Below are positions 9,608-20,519 of a stretch of 64,000 nucleotides of DNA, piece by piece. Under the pieces are notes generated by a model. It searched no databases, had not been told where the DNA came from, and was given only the letters and a program-made list of their open reading frames with translations. The position numbers and the translations under genes are program-made. This stretch comes from Guillardia theta CCMP2712 (Eukaryota > Cryptophyceae > Pyrenomonadales > Geminigeraceae), in assembly GCF_000315625.1 (NCBI RefSeq), contig NW_005434650.1, positions 744,512 through 808,511 on the forward strand. Reading direction: 5' to 3'. Each line of letters begins with the position of its first letter. Position 1 is the first letter of the stretch.

Positions 9608-12600
9608 TCAAGGGTTCAAGTTCATTCTTGTTCCAACGTTGCGACGAGATTTCATACCCTCCTTGTACACCGTCAGCTCCTCGGTCTCAAGGATATCCTT
9701 GAGGTCCACGCTGGAAGACAAAGTTAGAGGAGGGGAGAGCGGAGATAAGGATGGATGGATGAAGAGGAGGAGGCAAAGCAGGGAAGGAGAGGTGTGAGGA
9801 GGGGATGATAAAGCAGAGAAAGAAGGAGAGCTGACTTGTGAACGAAGTCTGCCCGCATGTCGACCAGTCGAACCTGCGCGAGTTTGATAGGAAAGGATTG
9901 ATCCTTCTTCACCGCCTATCATCCCATGAGCTCAGTCGCAGAAGGGTCGAGAGAGTCGATCAGGAGCTTCACCTTTTTGAGCTTCACACTGCACAGGATC
10001 GCGAGGTCTTCTATCAGCCCGACGGCAATCTTGGGTGCCGCAGGCTTCTGTTGTCGCTGGCTTAGGCAGATGGCTTCTCCTGTCCACTCTGCCTCCTGCT
10101 TGAGCCACAACAAGGTGTAAAACTGCCTCGAGAATCGCTCGGCCTTCTTCATGTTCATCGACCGATTCTCCGTCTCACTCACTCGCTGATGCAGCTGGGC
10201 AAGGAGATCAGGCTCTTCTCCTCCTCCCTCGTCTCGCCTACCTGTTCGATGGTGAAGAGCTTCTGCCCTGCAAGGTAGGCATGCAGCTGCTGGTGAAGCA
10301 CAAGGTCCCCGTAACGTCTCAATGGCGATGTGATCTGACAGTAGAGGGGCATGCCGAGGCTGAAGTGATAGCCTGGCTCGCCGAGCTGGGAGTCGCGAGT
10401 AAGCACGACAAGAGGGAGTATGGGGGGGGGGGAGACCTTAGTCCTGAGAAGGCGTTTGCGAAGCTCGAACATATCCGAGAGCGTGGTCGGAGGCTTGAAA
10501 GCCTTGGGCTTTGTCAGCGTCATCTTCTTGTTCGGAGTGTTTGGTTCCGTTGGAGGCAGCTGGACAGCATCGTTTAAACACAGGAGAGGAGGAGGAGCAG
10601 GGAAACCTGCGATGAGAACAGGAACGGGATTTGATTATCAATAGCAAACTTTCCCACCGCCTCTCCAGCCATGAGCATGAACTCCATGACCTGAGACACA
10701 AGTCAGCACCTCCCGATCGTCGCCGTGCTACTGACCATGTCCTTACTCTCATAGTATTCTACCGGCTCGACAGAGATCTTGCCGTCTGAGACCTTCACGT
10801 CTGCCTCAGGGAACTGGAAGGTGATGGCGCCTGACATGTCCCGTCACCTTCAGTCGTTGAACCTCAGAGCCTCACCGTTCTTGCGCCTCCTGTCGGCAAA
10901 GATCTGCGCAATGACGTCGAGCTTCCCCAAGTCAGTGCTTTCGTCTTGAATGTAATCGCACGCATCATCATAGGACACTCTCGTTACTGAAACCTGAACC
11001 CAGGGGTCACCCCAACAACGCGGTCGCCTGCTCTCACCAAACTCTTGCAGATCTCCACATCCTCCACCTGCCCATCCTCGTCCACACGGAAGCCAACAGA
11101 GAAGGCGCAAGAAGTCTTCTCGTTGCCCAACGCTATGGTCTGAATCGCCGTCTCAGGGAGCATGTTCACAGTTTCTGACATGGCAGGTTCAGGCATAGCA
11201 AGGATCAAGATCAGTCTAACCTTGAGGGAGGTAGCAGCTTGACCCACGAGCCCTTGCGAATCGATCCAATTCGCTATCTTCATAGGACATTCAGAACAAC
11301 ACGGAACAAGAAACCGATATACAAGGAGGTCTACCTGCGCTCACAATACTTGCGACATCTGCAATGTGAACCCAAACTTTTCCATCCGCATCCAGCCTGC
11401 TCGCATATCACCACAGCATCTGCAGTAGGAGCGATCGCGCACGAGAGAGCATCGTCGGGATCTTTGATGCCTTCGCTATCGATCGCATAAGCTTTCAGAT
11501 GCGTCAGATCTCTCCGCTCGACATCTTCAAACTTGGGGTGGCTGGTGACTTGCGGAGTGTTCAGATTCACCTGGCACCCTCGTGAGAGCTTGTTCTGGTA
11601 CACGAGGAGGAGGGGGAGGAGGAGGAGGAGGAGGNNNNNNNNNNNNNNNNNNNNNNNNNNNNNNNNNNNNNNNNNNNNNNNNNNNNNNNNNNNNNNNNNN
11701 NNNNNNNNNNNNNNNNNNNNNNNNNNNNNNNNNNGAGGAGGAGGAGGAGGAGGAGGAGGAGGAGGAGGAGGAGGCACCCCGAAGCGCTGGGGCCAGGGGT
11801 TGAAGTCTTCGGTCCAAATGCCCAGGTCTAGAAGAAGCTGATGCGCCACTTCACAAGTCTGAGAGACTTCAAGGCCCTGTAGGAGGGTGACGAGGAGCGA
11901 CGAGAGCGAGAGGGCAGCTGACCTTGAGGATCTTGCTGGAGTTGGTGGACATGAGCGCCAGGTCTTCGACATCCTTCAGTCTTTCAACGTCCCCCTTCTT
12001 CAGCTTTCTTGTCTGATGAAAGAATCAAAGGACCAAGGATGAGACAAGAATAGGAGAGACTTCGATTCTCTTGAGGAAAGCTTCCCACTCTTTCTTCGCT
12101 GCTTTCTCCATCTTCATCTTCTCTAGCTTCCCATCAACATGTTCTTTAGTATGAGCGCTGATATCCGATGGTTCGCCATGAAAGTACAAGTCCTCGCACA
12201 CGATCTTCCATGTTGCCCATGATGTCACGTGGTCTACTTTCTGCGAAAGGAGTTCACGAGAGATCGGAGGGTTATGAAATCGACTCACATCGAAGAGCAG
12301 CTGAGCGAGCTCTGAGATGCTCTTCGATCCCGTCTCGAGAACGAGTTCATGCACGTCCTCCACTGAGTTCACAGGCTGGGGAGAAGCGCTGTTAAGCTCT
12401 TCGACCTCCCAGGACCTTACGGGCCCTTCATAGATCATTGCGACATCCTTCAGCTTCGCTTTCCTGGCCTTTGATCCGAGGAAGGTCAGAGTGACTTTTG
12501 CTAGTTCCTCGTTGACATCGTCGACGATCGCAGGCTCGTTCTTGTACACGACAAGTGAGTCTTTGACGGCCTGTGCTGGAGGAGAGGCATCTGCTTTCAA

Positions 12601-12960
12601 TCTCCTGCAAACACCTCCAACAGTCAGAAAGAAACCAACCAAACGACTCCCTCCTGCTCAAAGTTCTCACAGGTTGCGAAAGATGGCAGAAAAGTGGCTG
12701 GTGGCTCTTCTTGCCCTCGATGGTGCGGCAAAAGGAAGATCTGCCCTCCGGTGGGTAACGCTGATCCTCGTGTTCAACCTTGGAGCGAGCAGGGGACTTG
12801 ATGGCATCATGAAGGCGGGAGAGCCTCGTCTGCCCATCAACAAGTCTCCTCCTCCTCCTCCTCCCCCTCCCCCTGCAGCAGCAGCTGCCGCCACCATCAT
12901 CCACACCAATGTCGCAGCCATCCCCACCATTCCTCCCAGTTCGCCACCACCCCTACCCAC
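9608..12960 (-). CDS. RNase II/R-family exoribonuclease (RNB domain), probably organellar
   Basis: A multi-exon gene ending at 9608-9610. The N-terminal exon 12671-12960 is Gly/Ala-rich and leader-like and is spliced (aacct|gtgaga) to an exon starting at 12604 (RLKADASPPAQAVKDSLVVYK). The N-terminal region (ETGSKSISELAQLLFDVSRFHN) resembles plant RNR1-type organelle RNase II. The RNB core shows AYAIDSEGIKDPDDALS near 11450, whose four Asp match the metal-binding D-x6-D-x-D-D pattern. Later blocks are SETVNMLPETAIQTIALG near 11160, LMAGEAVGKFAIDNQ near 10660 and SPLRRYGDLVLHQQLHAYL near 10310. It should degrade RNA 3' to 5'. The leader suggests plastid or mitochondrial import, as the RNR1 family would predict. 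A 100-N gap lies in the intron around 11600-11770. The exact ATG is uncertain. Confidence 0.8.
11635..11734. other. assembly gap (100 N)
   Basis: One hundred Ns embedded in a (GAG)n tract inside an intron of the RNase gene; the repeat probably stopped the assembly. True length unknown. Confidence 0.98.
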
Positions 12961-13887
12961 CGGATCAACAAAGTATGACCCTACCTTCGTTCTGTACCCC
13001 TGAAATCATACCCTGCATTGAGAAGTACCCACCACCCTTTCCCACCAACAAAGAAGGTACCCCCACCCCCAATTTTCCCTTCCTCCGTTTAATCAGGACC
13101 CACCCAACAAACTTCCCTGCAGTGATTACCCTATGGTCTTGAACCCCACCCCCCAAAAAACTTCAACTACCCTACCTCCAGTGTCAAGCATAAGTACCTC
13201 CACCCCACCCCATGACCTCTACCCCTATCAATTTCCCTGAGTGAATGGGGGCCGACCATAGAGGTTATACCCCCTCCCCCCACGATATCTACAAAGGTAT
13301 TTGGGTACTGACTAAGTACCCCACTTTGATCATCTAAATTGAGGGATTTGGTGGGGAGGGTGGTGGGTGAATTGGAAATAGTGGGGTAGTTGCAGGGAAT
13401 CGAAGGGGTCCGTACCAAGAGGGGAAATGGGTAGGGTAGAAATCTTGGTAGTAATGGTGGGTAAATCACAGGAAACGAGAGGGTGGGGGTAGTTCACAAA
13501 CACGATTCAGTGCCAGTGGGGTAGTGGGGTTTTGAATTCGCGTGTAACGCCATGGCGACAAGAACGAAACGAGCAGGTGAGGAGGAGGAGAGAGAGGAGA
13601 GGATAAGAGCAAGAAGAGTGAGAGGGAGAGTGAGAGGATAAGGGGAAGAAGAGTGAGAGGGAGAGGGAGAAGGGGGGGAGGAGAGGGAGAAGGGAGAGGG
13701 AGAGTATGAGGAGAGAGGAACGAGAGGAAGTATGTGTAAGAGAGAGAGAGGAGGACGAGAGAAGACAATGAAGTAGTGATCAGGAGACAGACCAGAAGAC
13801 AGTGAAGCCGAATCCAGACACACAGAGAGAAAAGAGGGAGAGACAAGATTCTGTATTGAAGATGGCTATAGAAGCTGCAGAATCAGG
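12961..13887. other. intergenic: C-run rich segment then GA-rich tract
   Basis: From 12961 to about 13480 the strand is full of CCCACCC and GGGTGG runs with AT-rich spacers (for example TACCCCCTCCCCCCACG). From about 13565 to 13760 it is nearly pure GAGAGG purine repeat. The long minus-strand frames here are low-complexity artefacts. No gene is seen. Similar C-run segments recur at about 25380, 31190 and 42700. Confidence 0.6.
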
Positions 13888-14801
13888 ATGTTTGTCTGTA
13901 GATGGACACGTACCTCTCTCTGTGCTGCTTTCGCTTACAGGCGTTCTCTAGGGGGTGCGCCAGCTGCGAGCAAAACAACGAGCAAGAACACGCTTTCTAT
14001 GAGCACAGCTCCCGTCAAGTCTGTCAGGGCGCTCGGAAAGGAGAATGAAGACCTTCACCAGCAAGTAAAGGAGCTGACGGAGACTATCAAGACGCTCACG
14101 GAGAGCAGGAATGCTCAGAAGCATTCAACAGATGTACTTGCATATGCTAAGACGTCATTTTGATGCTGACAGCGATGGCAGAGACTCGTCAAGGCGAAGG
14201 AGTCGGAGATCGAGACCTTGAAGTCTGACATGGAGACTTTGAGACTCGAAGAGCAGAAAAGGATCTTCGAGCTCGAGGAAGCGTTGAAGGCTGCACAGGA
14301 GGAAGCGAGCGAGAAGTCGCAGAAGAACGACGAGTTTCAAGCTCGGCTTGCTCAGATGCTGAAGTCGAATGCGGATTACAAGAACTGCCTCGAGCACTAT
14401 GGCGTCAACGCTGTTACTTTGAAAGAATGGTCGCAGAGAGATAAGGAGAAGCGAAGAGACGTTGAGATGCTGGAAGATCAAATCATGAAGGCTCTGGAAG
14501 ATCTCTCCCAGTCTAAGAACATCCTGCAACAAGATCTGCAGAGAGGAAAAGAAGTCTCCGAGCTGATTGCGCAAGTGAAAGAGGACATGAAGCAGGTCAA
14601 AGATTTCAAGACAGCAGGTGAAAACTTGAAGATTGTTTGCGGCGAGCCTTGATTCCTTGTGCCGTAGATGTTGACAGCAACAGTGATGAGGACAAAGAAG
14701 ATGTCGACGAGCAGCTCTACGAGGATCCAAGAAGGCACGAAGGAAGGGAGGAGGAGAATGAGAGTGGAGACTCGAGCGGACAGCTGAAGGAGACTGAGGA
14801 A

Positions 14802-14865
<64 letters not shown>

Positions 14866-15560
14866 AGACGAACAAGGAACCATCTGAACAGTGCCTGCAA
14901 GAACCAGAGGAGGAGCGTGAGGAGTTCGTGGTGAAGGAGGCGGGAGCGGGCAATGAGGAGGCAGTGCTTGACGCAGCCAAGCCCGAAGACCAAACTGATG
15001 TTGTTGAACCTCAGCCACAGCAGGATGAGGAGGACAACCAGGTTCTGCCAGGAGAGGAGCAAGATGCCGAGGACCAGGACAAGGAGATTCCTGTAGAGGA
15101 AGCGACAGAGCTCAAGACTCCCGAGATGGAAGTGGCTGCATTTGCAGAGGAGGATCTAAATGTCATCGATGCAGCGACTGACGAGGTTGGAGAGAAGGAC
15201 GAGGCGACGGTAGAGGAAGAAGCAGGCGAGAGCTTGTCGGAGAAGACCTCATCGTCTTCAGTTGAGTCCTCTGCAGCTCCAGCAGAGGAGGTCGGCACGG
15301 AAGAGGCCGTGGAGGAGGCTCCCAAGGAGGAGGAAGACGTTTCCTGCGGTCAAAAGGATGTCCCTGACGAGTTGCAGGCTGAGGAGCATGCGGATGGTTT
15401 ATCCATGGCTGCGCTCCTGAATCCAGAGGAGCCTGTGGATGAAGCAAGACTATCGCGGAGCAGCGACGACTTCATCGACTCGAGCCGATGGGTGCAGGAG
15501 GAGGAGGAGGAGGCGCTGGCGAACTCGAGGAGGGAGTCGTTTGACAGCGCCATCTGCTAG
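13888..15560 (+). CDS. Glu-rich coiled-coil protein of unknown function
   Basis: Three exons read cleanly: 13888-14133, 14182-14617 and 14668-15560 (introns of 48 and 50 nt, GT-AG). After a Ser/Ala-rich N-terminus the first half is a long heptad-type coiled coil (KENEDLHQQVKELTETIKTL, SDMETLRLEEQKRIFELEEA and on to about residue 225). The second half is very acidic, with an (EQ)n run and repeated E-E-A/V segments, ending WVQEEEEEALANSRRESFDS. No signal peptide or TM is seen. The start could be later: MSTAPVKSVRALG also fits, and a possible acceptor TTACAG precedes GCGTTCTC. I recognise no family; a cytoskeletal or scaffold role is a guess. Confidence 0.65.
14805..14865. repeat. (GAGCAG)n coding hexamer repeat
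   Basis: About ten copies of GAGCAG encoding alternating Glu-Gln in the acidic half of the coiled-coil protein. It is in frame and probably length-variable between strains. Confidence 0.9.
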
Positions 15561-15605
15561 AGGAGGAGAGAGCTTGTAACTAAACGCTTGTGATCTAACT
15601 TAAAA

Positions 15606-16883
15606 TTAGGCAGCTTTGCCTAGAGTATCTACACACGAGTGCGGTAAAATGCAGACTTGACGTCCTGACCAGAAGGCGAGAGGGTCCTTGTCGCCGAGCG
15701 GCTGCATGCTGATGAGAAGAAGACCAGGGCGGGGGGGGGGGGGAGGGGGGAAGCAAGAACACCTGACTCAAGGCAGAGATTGCTGCCTTCAAGTCGAAGT
15801 TCAGGAGCTCGATAGTCGCTGCGCCATGACAGTCATTGATGAAAGAGGATGAGGAAAGAACGTGAGAAAAGACAGGGACCCGAGGAGGAGGAGCAGGAGG
15901 AGAAAGGAGACCTCTTGTGGTGGCGAACTGGACGTTGAGGTATCGGATGTTGTCGGTGGACCTGACCGTGTAGAGATGGCCGACGCTGATCGACGTTCCC
16001 GGCTGCACAATTGTCACGAGGGAGCCTTGCAGGGGATCGACCAACGATAAGGAGGCTGTCGGGAGAGACCAGGTCCGGGTTGAGGGCCCACATCTAGACG
16101 ATCATCAGGAGGAGAAGAGAGAAACGACAAGGAGAGGGGGGGAGGAGGAGAGGGCAGGATGAGAAATACCTGCACGAAGTTGCTGCCGAAGATAGTGGCG
16201 ATTTCTGCAAGGGTCTGTCCTTGGTTAACTGACCATGAGCATCTGTTGACGGCAACCTGGCATAGGAATAGTGATCAGCTTAAGAGCTCAATAGGGAAAT
16301 CGACTCACTTGAACGCATGCTTCCGAGGAGACGTCGCTGATAGAGTTCACGGCTCGGAAGCAAATCGCCTGAAAAGCATGTGCAAGCAGCGAGGGATGAG
16401 GAAGACGGAAGCAGGGCATGGAAGGAGAGGAGGAGATGAAGGAAAGAGGAGGGAGGGAGGAAAAGAAGAAAGAGATCGTAAGGAGAAACGAGAGGCCCAC
16501 AATTGCTCTGCACCTGCGACCAGCCTCCATAGTAGCTGGCGGGTGTCCACTTGAACAAGTAGGTGTTCTGCCCACAATCTCACCCACCCTCCACTCTCCC
16601 CCTCCTCCCCTGCGCCGTCCCCCAACACCGTCACTCGCTCTAGCCTTACTTGAGAATCTCCTAGAATGGGGGCTAGCGAAGCTCCAATTGGGAGGACAAC
16701 CTACAAATGGTTGAGCTCAACAGGGAGAAAGTCTCCTCCTCTTACTGGCGCCGTTATAATGACTGGGTCAAGCACGTTCTCATTTACAGCTCTGATATTG
16801 ATCTGAGGAACAGTTAGAGGATGAGGATTAGAATAAGGAAAGGAGGAGAACGAGGAAAAGATGAGGAGTGGGATGAAGAAGTC

Positions 16884-16948
<65 letters not shown>

Positions 16949-16951
16949 GGC

Positions 16952-16984
<33 letters not shown>

Positions 16985-17002
16985 GGCTGATGATGATGAG
17001 GC

Positions 17003-17038
<36 letters not shown>

Positions 17039-19141
17039 GGAGGAGGAGGAGGAGATGCTCATGATGAAATGGTGGTGGTTGGGGAGATCACCTCTAAATT
17101 AAAATTCATGTCGATGACCTGAGAGGATTCATTACTTACCCGCACTCTCGAGGTATAACATGACTACAGACTCACATAAGACGCGTTCGACATTGCTGGC
17201 AGAACGAACGAGGGAGGAGCGTTGGGCTTGATGTTGATCTGACCAACGGAGTAAGTCATGAGCAAGAAACCGGCCGGACCAGTACATGGAAGCAAGTTGG
17301 GAGTGTTCTGATGTGGTTGGGGCAGGTTGGTATGCAACTGAAAAGCTCGTCACGTCAACGTTGGAGGTGTAGACTCCAGCTCACGGAGACACGGGGGGGT
17401 TGCACGTGCAAACACCTGCAGTCGTCTCACGGGGCGTAAAGGAGGAAGAGGGAGCATACTGCTTGGGTCCATGTTCAATGCGACGCCGCAGATGTAGTAA
17501 TCGCCAGCCCTCCCCTTCAAGGGCGTCCATGTGATCTGGGGAATGACGTCACAGCTCATGGAGCTGAGGCTACGAAGAGCTTACCGTCCTGTAGGCCGGG
17601 TTGCTTCCAATCTTCGCATCTGCCGTGGCTCCTGCAAAGGAGGTCAGATTCCCTCCACAGTGTCTCAGTCAGACCCAGTGGCAGAGTGTTGAACTCAAAG
17701 TAGAGAATCTTGGTGAAGTCCGGGTCCTTAGCAAGAGTCATTCACCATCGGATGCTCAGGTGGCAGACTGACAGTCGCTGAGAAGGTCAGCTTCAGTGGG
17801 AACTCCTCGAAGCCGACGATGGCAGGCATCAGTGTCTGGTTTGAAAACGCTTCTCCCTGCTGAATCTTCACGCTTGCGTTAAGCCAACCCTTCATGCCTC
17901 ACCTGCATCGGAGTATTGGGCGGCCCATTCAACAGGATCGTAGGCCCAACTTGCGTGTTCCTTTGCACGTGTACTGAAGTTCAACCACTTGTCAAATAGT
18001 TGAAACCTGGAGAGTTCACTCGCACCGATGACGTCGACAGTGCAAAAGGAATTCGATTGTGTGTCTTGAACAACAAACACAACCTGTCCAGCAGCGCTTC
18101 AGCACAAGAATATTGCTCTGTTGAAAGCGAGTCAACCTCGACGTCATCCGTGCAGGTGGTTTTGAAACAGGACACATCGAAACTGACCATCCCTGCATTG
18201 CAACTCAGCGTTGAGCGTTCTATGTACGGGAATCGTCTCACCGGTCATGGCATCGACTTGCACGATCGTCGTGTTTGGCGCCACATTCTAACAGCAGCTT
18301 AAGGTGGAGAATAGAAAAAAAGAGCTTGAAGCTTACGTAGAGCGCATTGTAGTAGGAAGCAGGCATCATGGACCAGGATAACGAATCGTGCTCTGCAAAG
18401 CCTCTCGCACTTGCCGCTGGGATCTGCAAGTTCAGGATGAGAAAGGGAATTTATCCAATACGAGTTTGACCAGAAATTGCTGCACAGTTGGTTCGCTCAA
18501 TCTCACAGAAACCAGAGGCATCATGCGCACGTACGGAGAGCCGATCATGTCAGCGCTGCTCAGGTCGACCCTGCAGCAACATCAGCCTCTCTCGCCGCGA
18601 GGCTCAGCAGCCACGTTACGCACTTTGTGGTGAGCAGAACCCCTTTGTTCGCATTCTGATTGCCCGCGACTCGACAACACAATGTCAAGTTGGCCAGCCA
18701 GGGTCCTCCGGGTCCGTACTCCCAGTCAATGTTAGTCACTCCCACCACCATGTCCTGAATGGGATCGACACGAAGAACTTCGACATCGAACTTCGCGGTC
18801 ATGTTCCCATCGCCAAAGGAAAGGATCGGATCTTGCCCGTCAACTCCGGTGATCTTCATGATTTCTCCAGCCGTTGAAGGTTTGTTCTGCGTTCCGAACA
18901 CGACTATCGACCCGTGGGACAGTCGCCATGCACTGCAGAAGCAGAACTCAGAAACCTCAACGTCAACAACTCTACATCACCTCTCCACGGTGAATGTCAC
19001 CATCCTTGAGGACGAGTTTGTCGGGAACTTTCGTTTCCAGCTGATGGCACCATACCTCCACCTTCCAGATTCTTGTGCAGATGCAGCAACGGCCAAGAGG
19101 AGGATAGATATGATGCCATGAGACAAGTTGCTCGAAGTCAT
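15606..19141 (-). CDS. secreted multidomain surface protein with C-terminal LysM domains
   Basis: The first exon starts at 19141 with a clear signal peptide (MTSSNLSHGIISILLLAVAASAQ) followed by WRYGAISW and VTFTVE, spliced (gag ag|t gca) to SAWRLSHGSIVVFGTQNK. The block YGxIxW, AWR, ILSFGDGN, GPWLANLTLCCRV and QIPAASARGFAEHD matches a large protist/choanozoan surface-protein module. Many small exons follow, including FVVQDTQSNSFCTVDVIGAS near 18050 and VGFEEFPLKLTFSATV near 17800. The C-terminus has LysM: VNQGQTLAEIATIFGSNFVQ joined to MWALNPDLVSPDSLLIVG near 16200-16090, and a second at TIELLNFDLKAAISALSQ near 15800 with FWSGRQVCILPHSC before the stop at 15606-15608. LysM binds GlcNAc polymers. 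The middle exons are not resolved, so the domain count is approximate. Confidence 0.7.
16884..17055. repeat. (GAT)n microsatellite in an intron of the LysM gene
   Basis: Roughly 50 GAT triplets with GAGGCT interruptions and a GAGGAG end; poly-Asp and poly-Met frames here are artefacts. It falls between exons of the minus-strand LysM gene. Confidence 0.9.
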
Positions 19142-20519
19142 GATGTTGAATCAGAGCCTCAGGAGCGCAAAGACATCATGTTCACAGCACACATGCTCCT
19201 AGACAAACTTCCACCATGCCTGGGCTGCGGAAGAGAATGATCAGATCAACACAATACAGAATCACAATTAGCTGCTTAGTGCTATCAAAAAGAGCTTCTC
19301 ATACACAGAGCGCTAGCAGGATAATTCTTTGTGAGTGCGGGAAACGGTGTGTTTGTCATCCTCCAACAATCTGTGACTGCTTGAAATAATACAACACAAA
19401 CAAATGTAACGAAAAGATAGGAATGCTCTCGATCGTTCAGCGCAGGACACGTCAAAAAGCATTTCAGAGAAGACAGTTGCGCATTTCCACCACATGGACA
19501 GGTAGGAGAAAGCTGCTGAGTTCTTAGTGAGATATCCAATGAATTTGCAACAGGAATCTGAATTGAAGTTCAGGGTTCAGAACAGTTTGGATCAGAGAAT
19601 GAAGCAAGAGGATCAGCTCATGGAGAAGTTGAAATGCATAACTTGAGGAGAAGGATGGCTGCCGCAGGCGATGATAGGTTGGAAATGACTGGAGGAGATC
19701 ACGGCAATGAGGTGAGTGTAGTTGTGATGGTAGCAATAGGAAGTTGAGCAGGAGAGGAGGAGCAGAGGAAGAGGAGGAGAGGAAGAGGAGCAGAGGAAGA
19801 GGAGCAGATGAAGAAGAGCAGAGGAAGAGGAGAAGAGGAAGAAGAGCAGAGGAAGAGGAGAAGAGGAAGAGGAGCTCGTGACTGGGTCACTCGGGCGGCA
19901 TATTTTCTGCATTGCTTCTTCTTCTCAAAGGCCATCAATACAACAGTTATCTCCGTTACTTCATGGTTACAACCGCTACCAACCGTTACATAGCTTTACA
20001 GATAAAAAAGATTCTTTTTGTGAGGATTTTTCACTATTTTGGTAAAAGGATTTTTGGTTGGCGATGATGATGCGATTCAGGAAGAGGGAGGGGAGGGGAG
20101 AAGAGAGGAAAGAAGAGAGGGGAGCAGAGAGGGGAGCAGAGAGGGGAGAGGAGAGGAGAGAGGAGAGAGAGGGAAGAAGAGAAGAGAGAGAAGGGGAGAG
20201 AAGGGGAGAGAGGGAAGGGGAGGAGACAAGGGGAGGGGAGGATCAGAAGGAAGTGGAATACTAGGATTCACATTTCGTGTCATATGTCTGTGAACAAGGA
20301 GAAGAGAACCTATGGGAAGGATATCTGAAGGCGAAGTGTGAATGAGAGTAAGTGAGCGAGCGAGGGACAACGTTGCTGGAGGACGGTACTAGTGAGAATA
20401 ATATTGCTCTGCAAGCATTGCAGGATTTCTCGATTGACAGACAGACTGAGTTGACTTCAGGTTCATGAGGCGGATAAAGTGATGGAGGAGTTTTCAACTT
20501 CCGAATTCCAATCGCGGTG
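19142..20519. other. divergent intergenic region with two purine tracts
   Basis: Between the LysM gene (-) and the M13 peptidase (+). It holds a GAGGAA/GAGCAG purine tract at about 19740-19875 and a GAGAGG tract at about 20085-20245. An AT-rich, TA-containing segment at about 19985-20045 separates them. No coding region supported. Confidence 0.6.
19953..19989. promoter_or_regulatory. paired CCGTTAC motifs
   Basis: CCGTTAC at 19953-19959 and 19983-19989, with a near match (CCGCTAC) between. The same heptamer clusters directly upstream of two other membrane-protein genes in this window. CCGTTA/TAACGG is the known core recognised by Myb-type DNA-binding domains; assignment here is inference. 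Confidence 0.35.

Noticed and set aside
13466-13846. Ser/Leu/Pro-rich minus-strand frames
   Set aside because: Translation of a GA-rich tract; no start context or conserved motif.
14155-15062. Long minus-strand frames opposite the coiled-coil gene
   Set aside because: Shadow of the Glu/Gln-rich coding strand; the plus strand has proper splice sites and heptads.
16814-17102. Poly-Asp / poly-Ser / poly-Met frames
   Set aside because: (GAT)n microsatellite in an intron.
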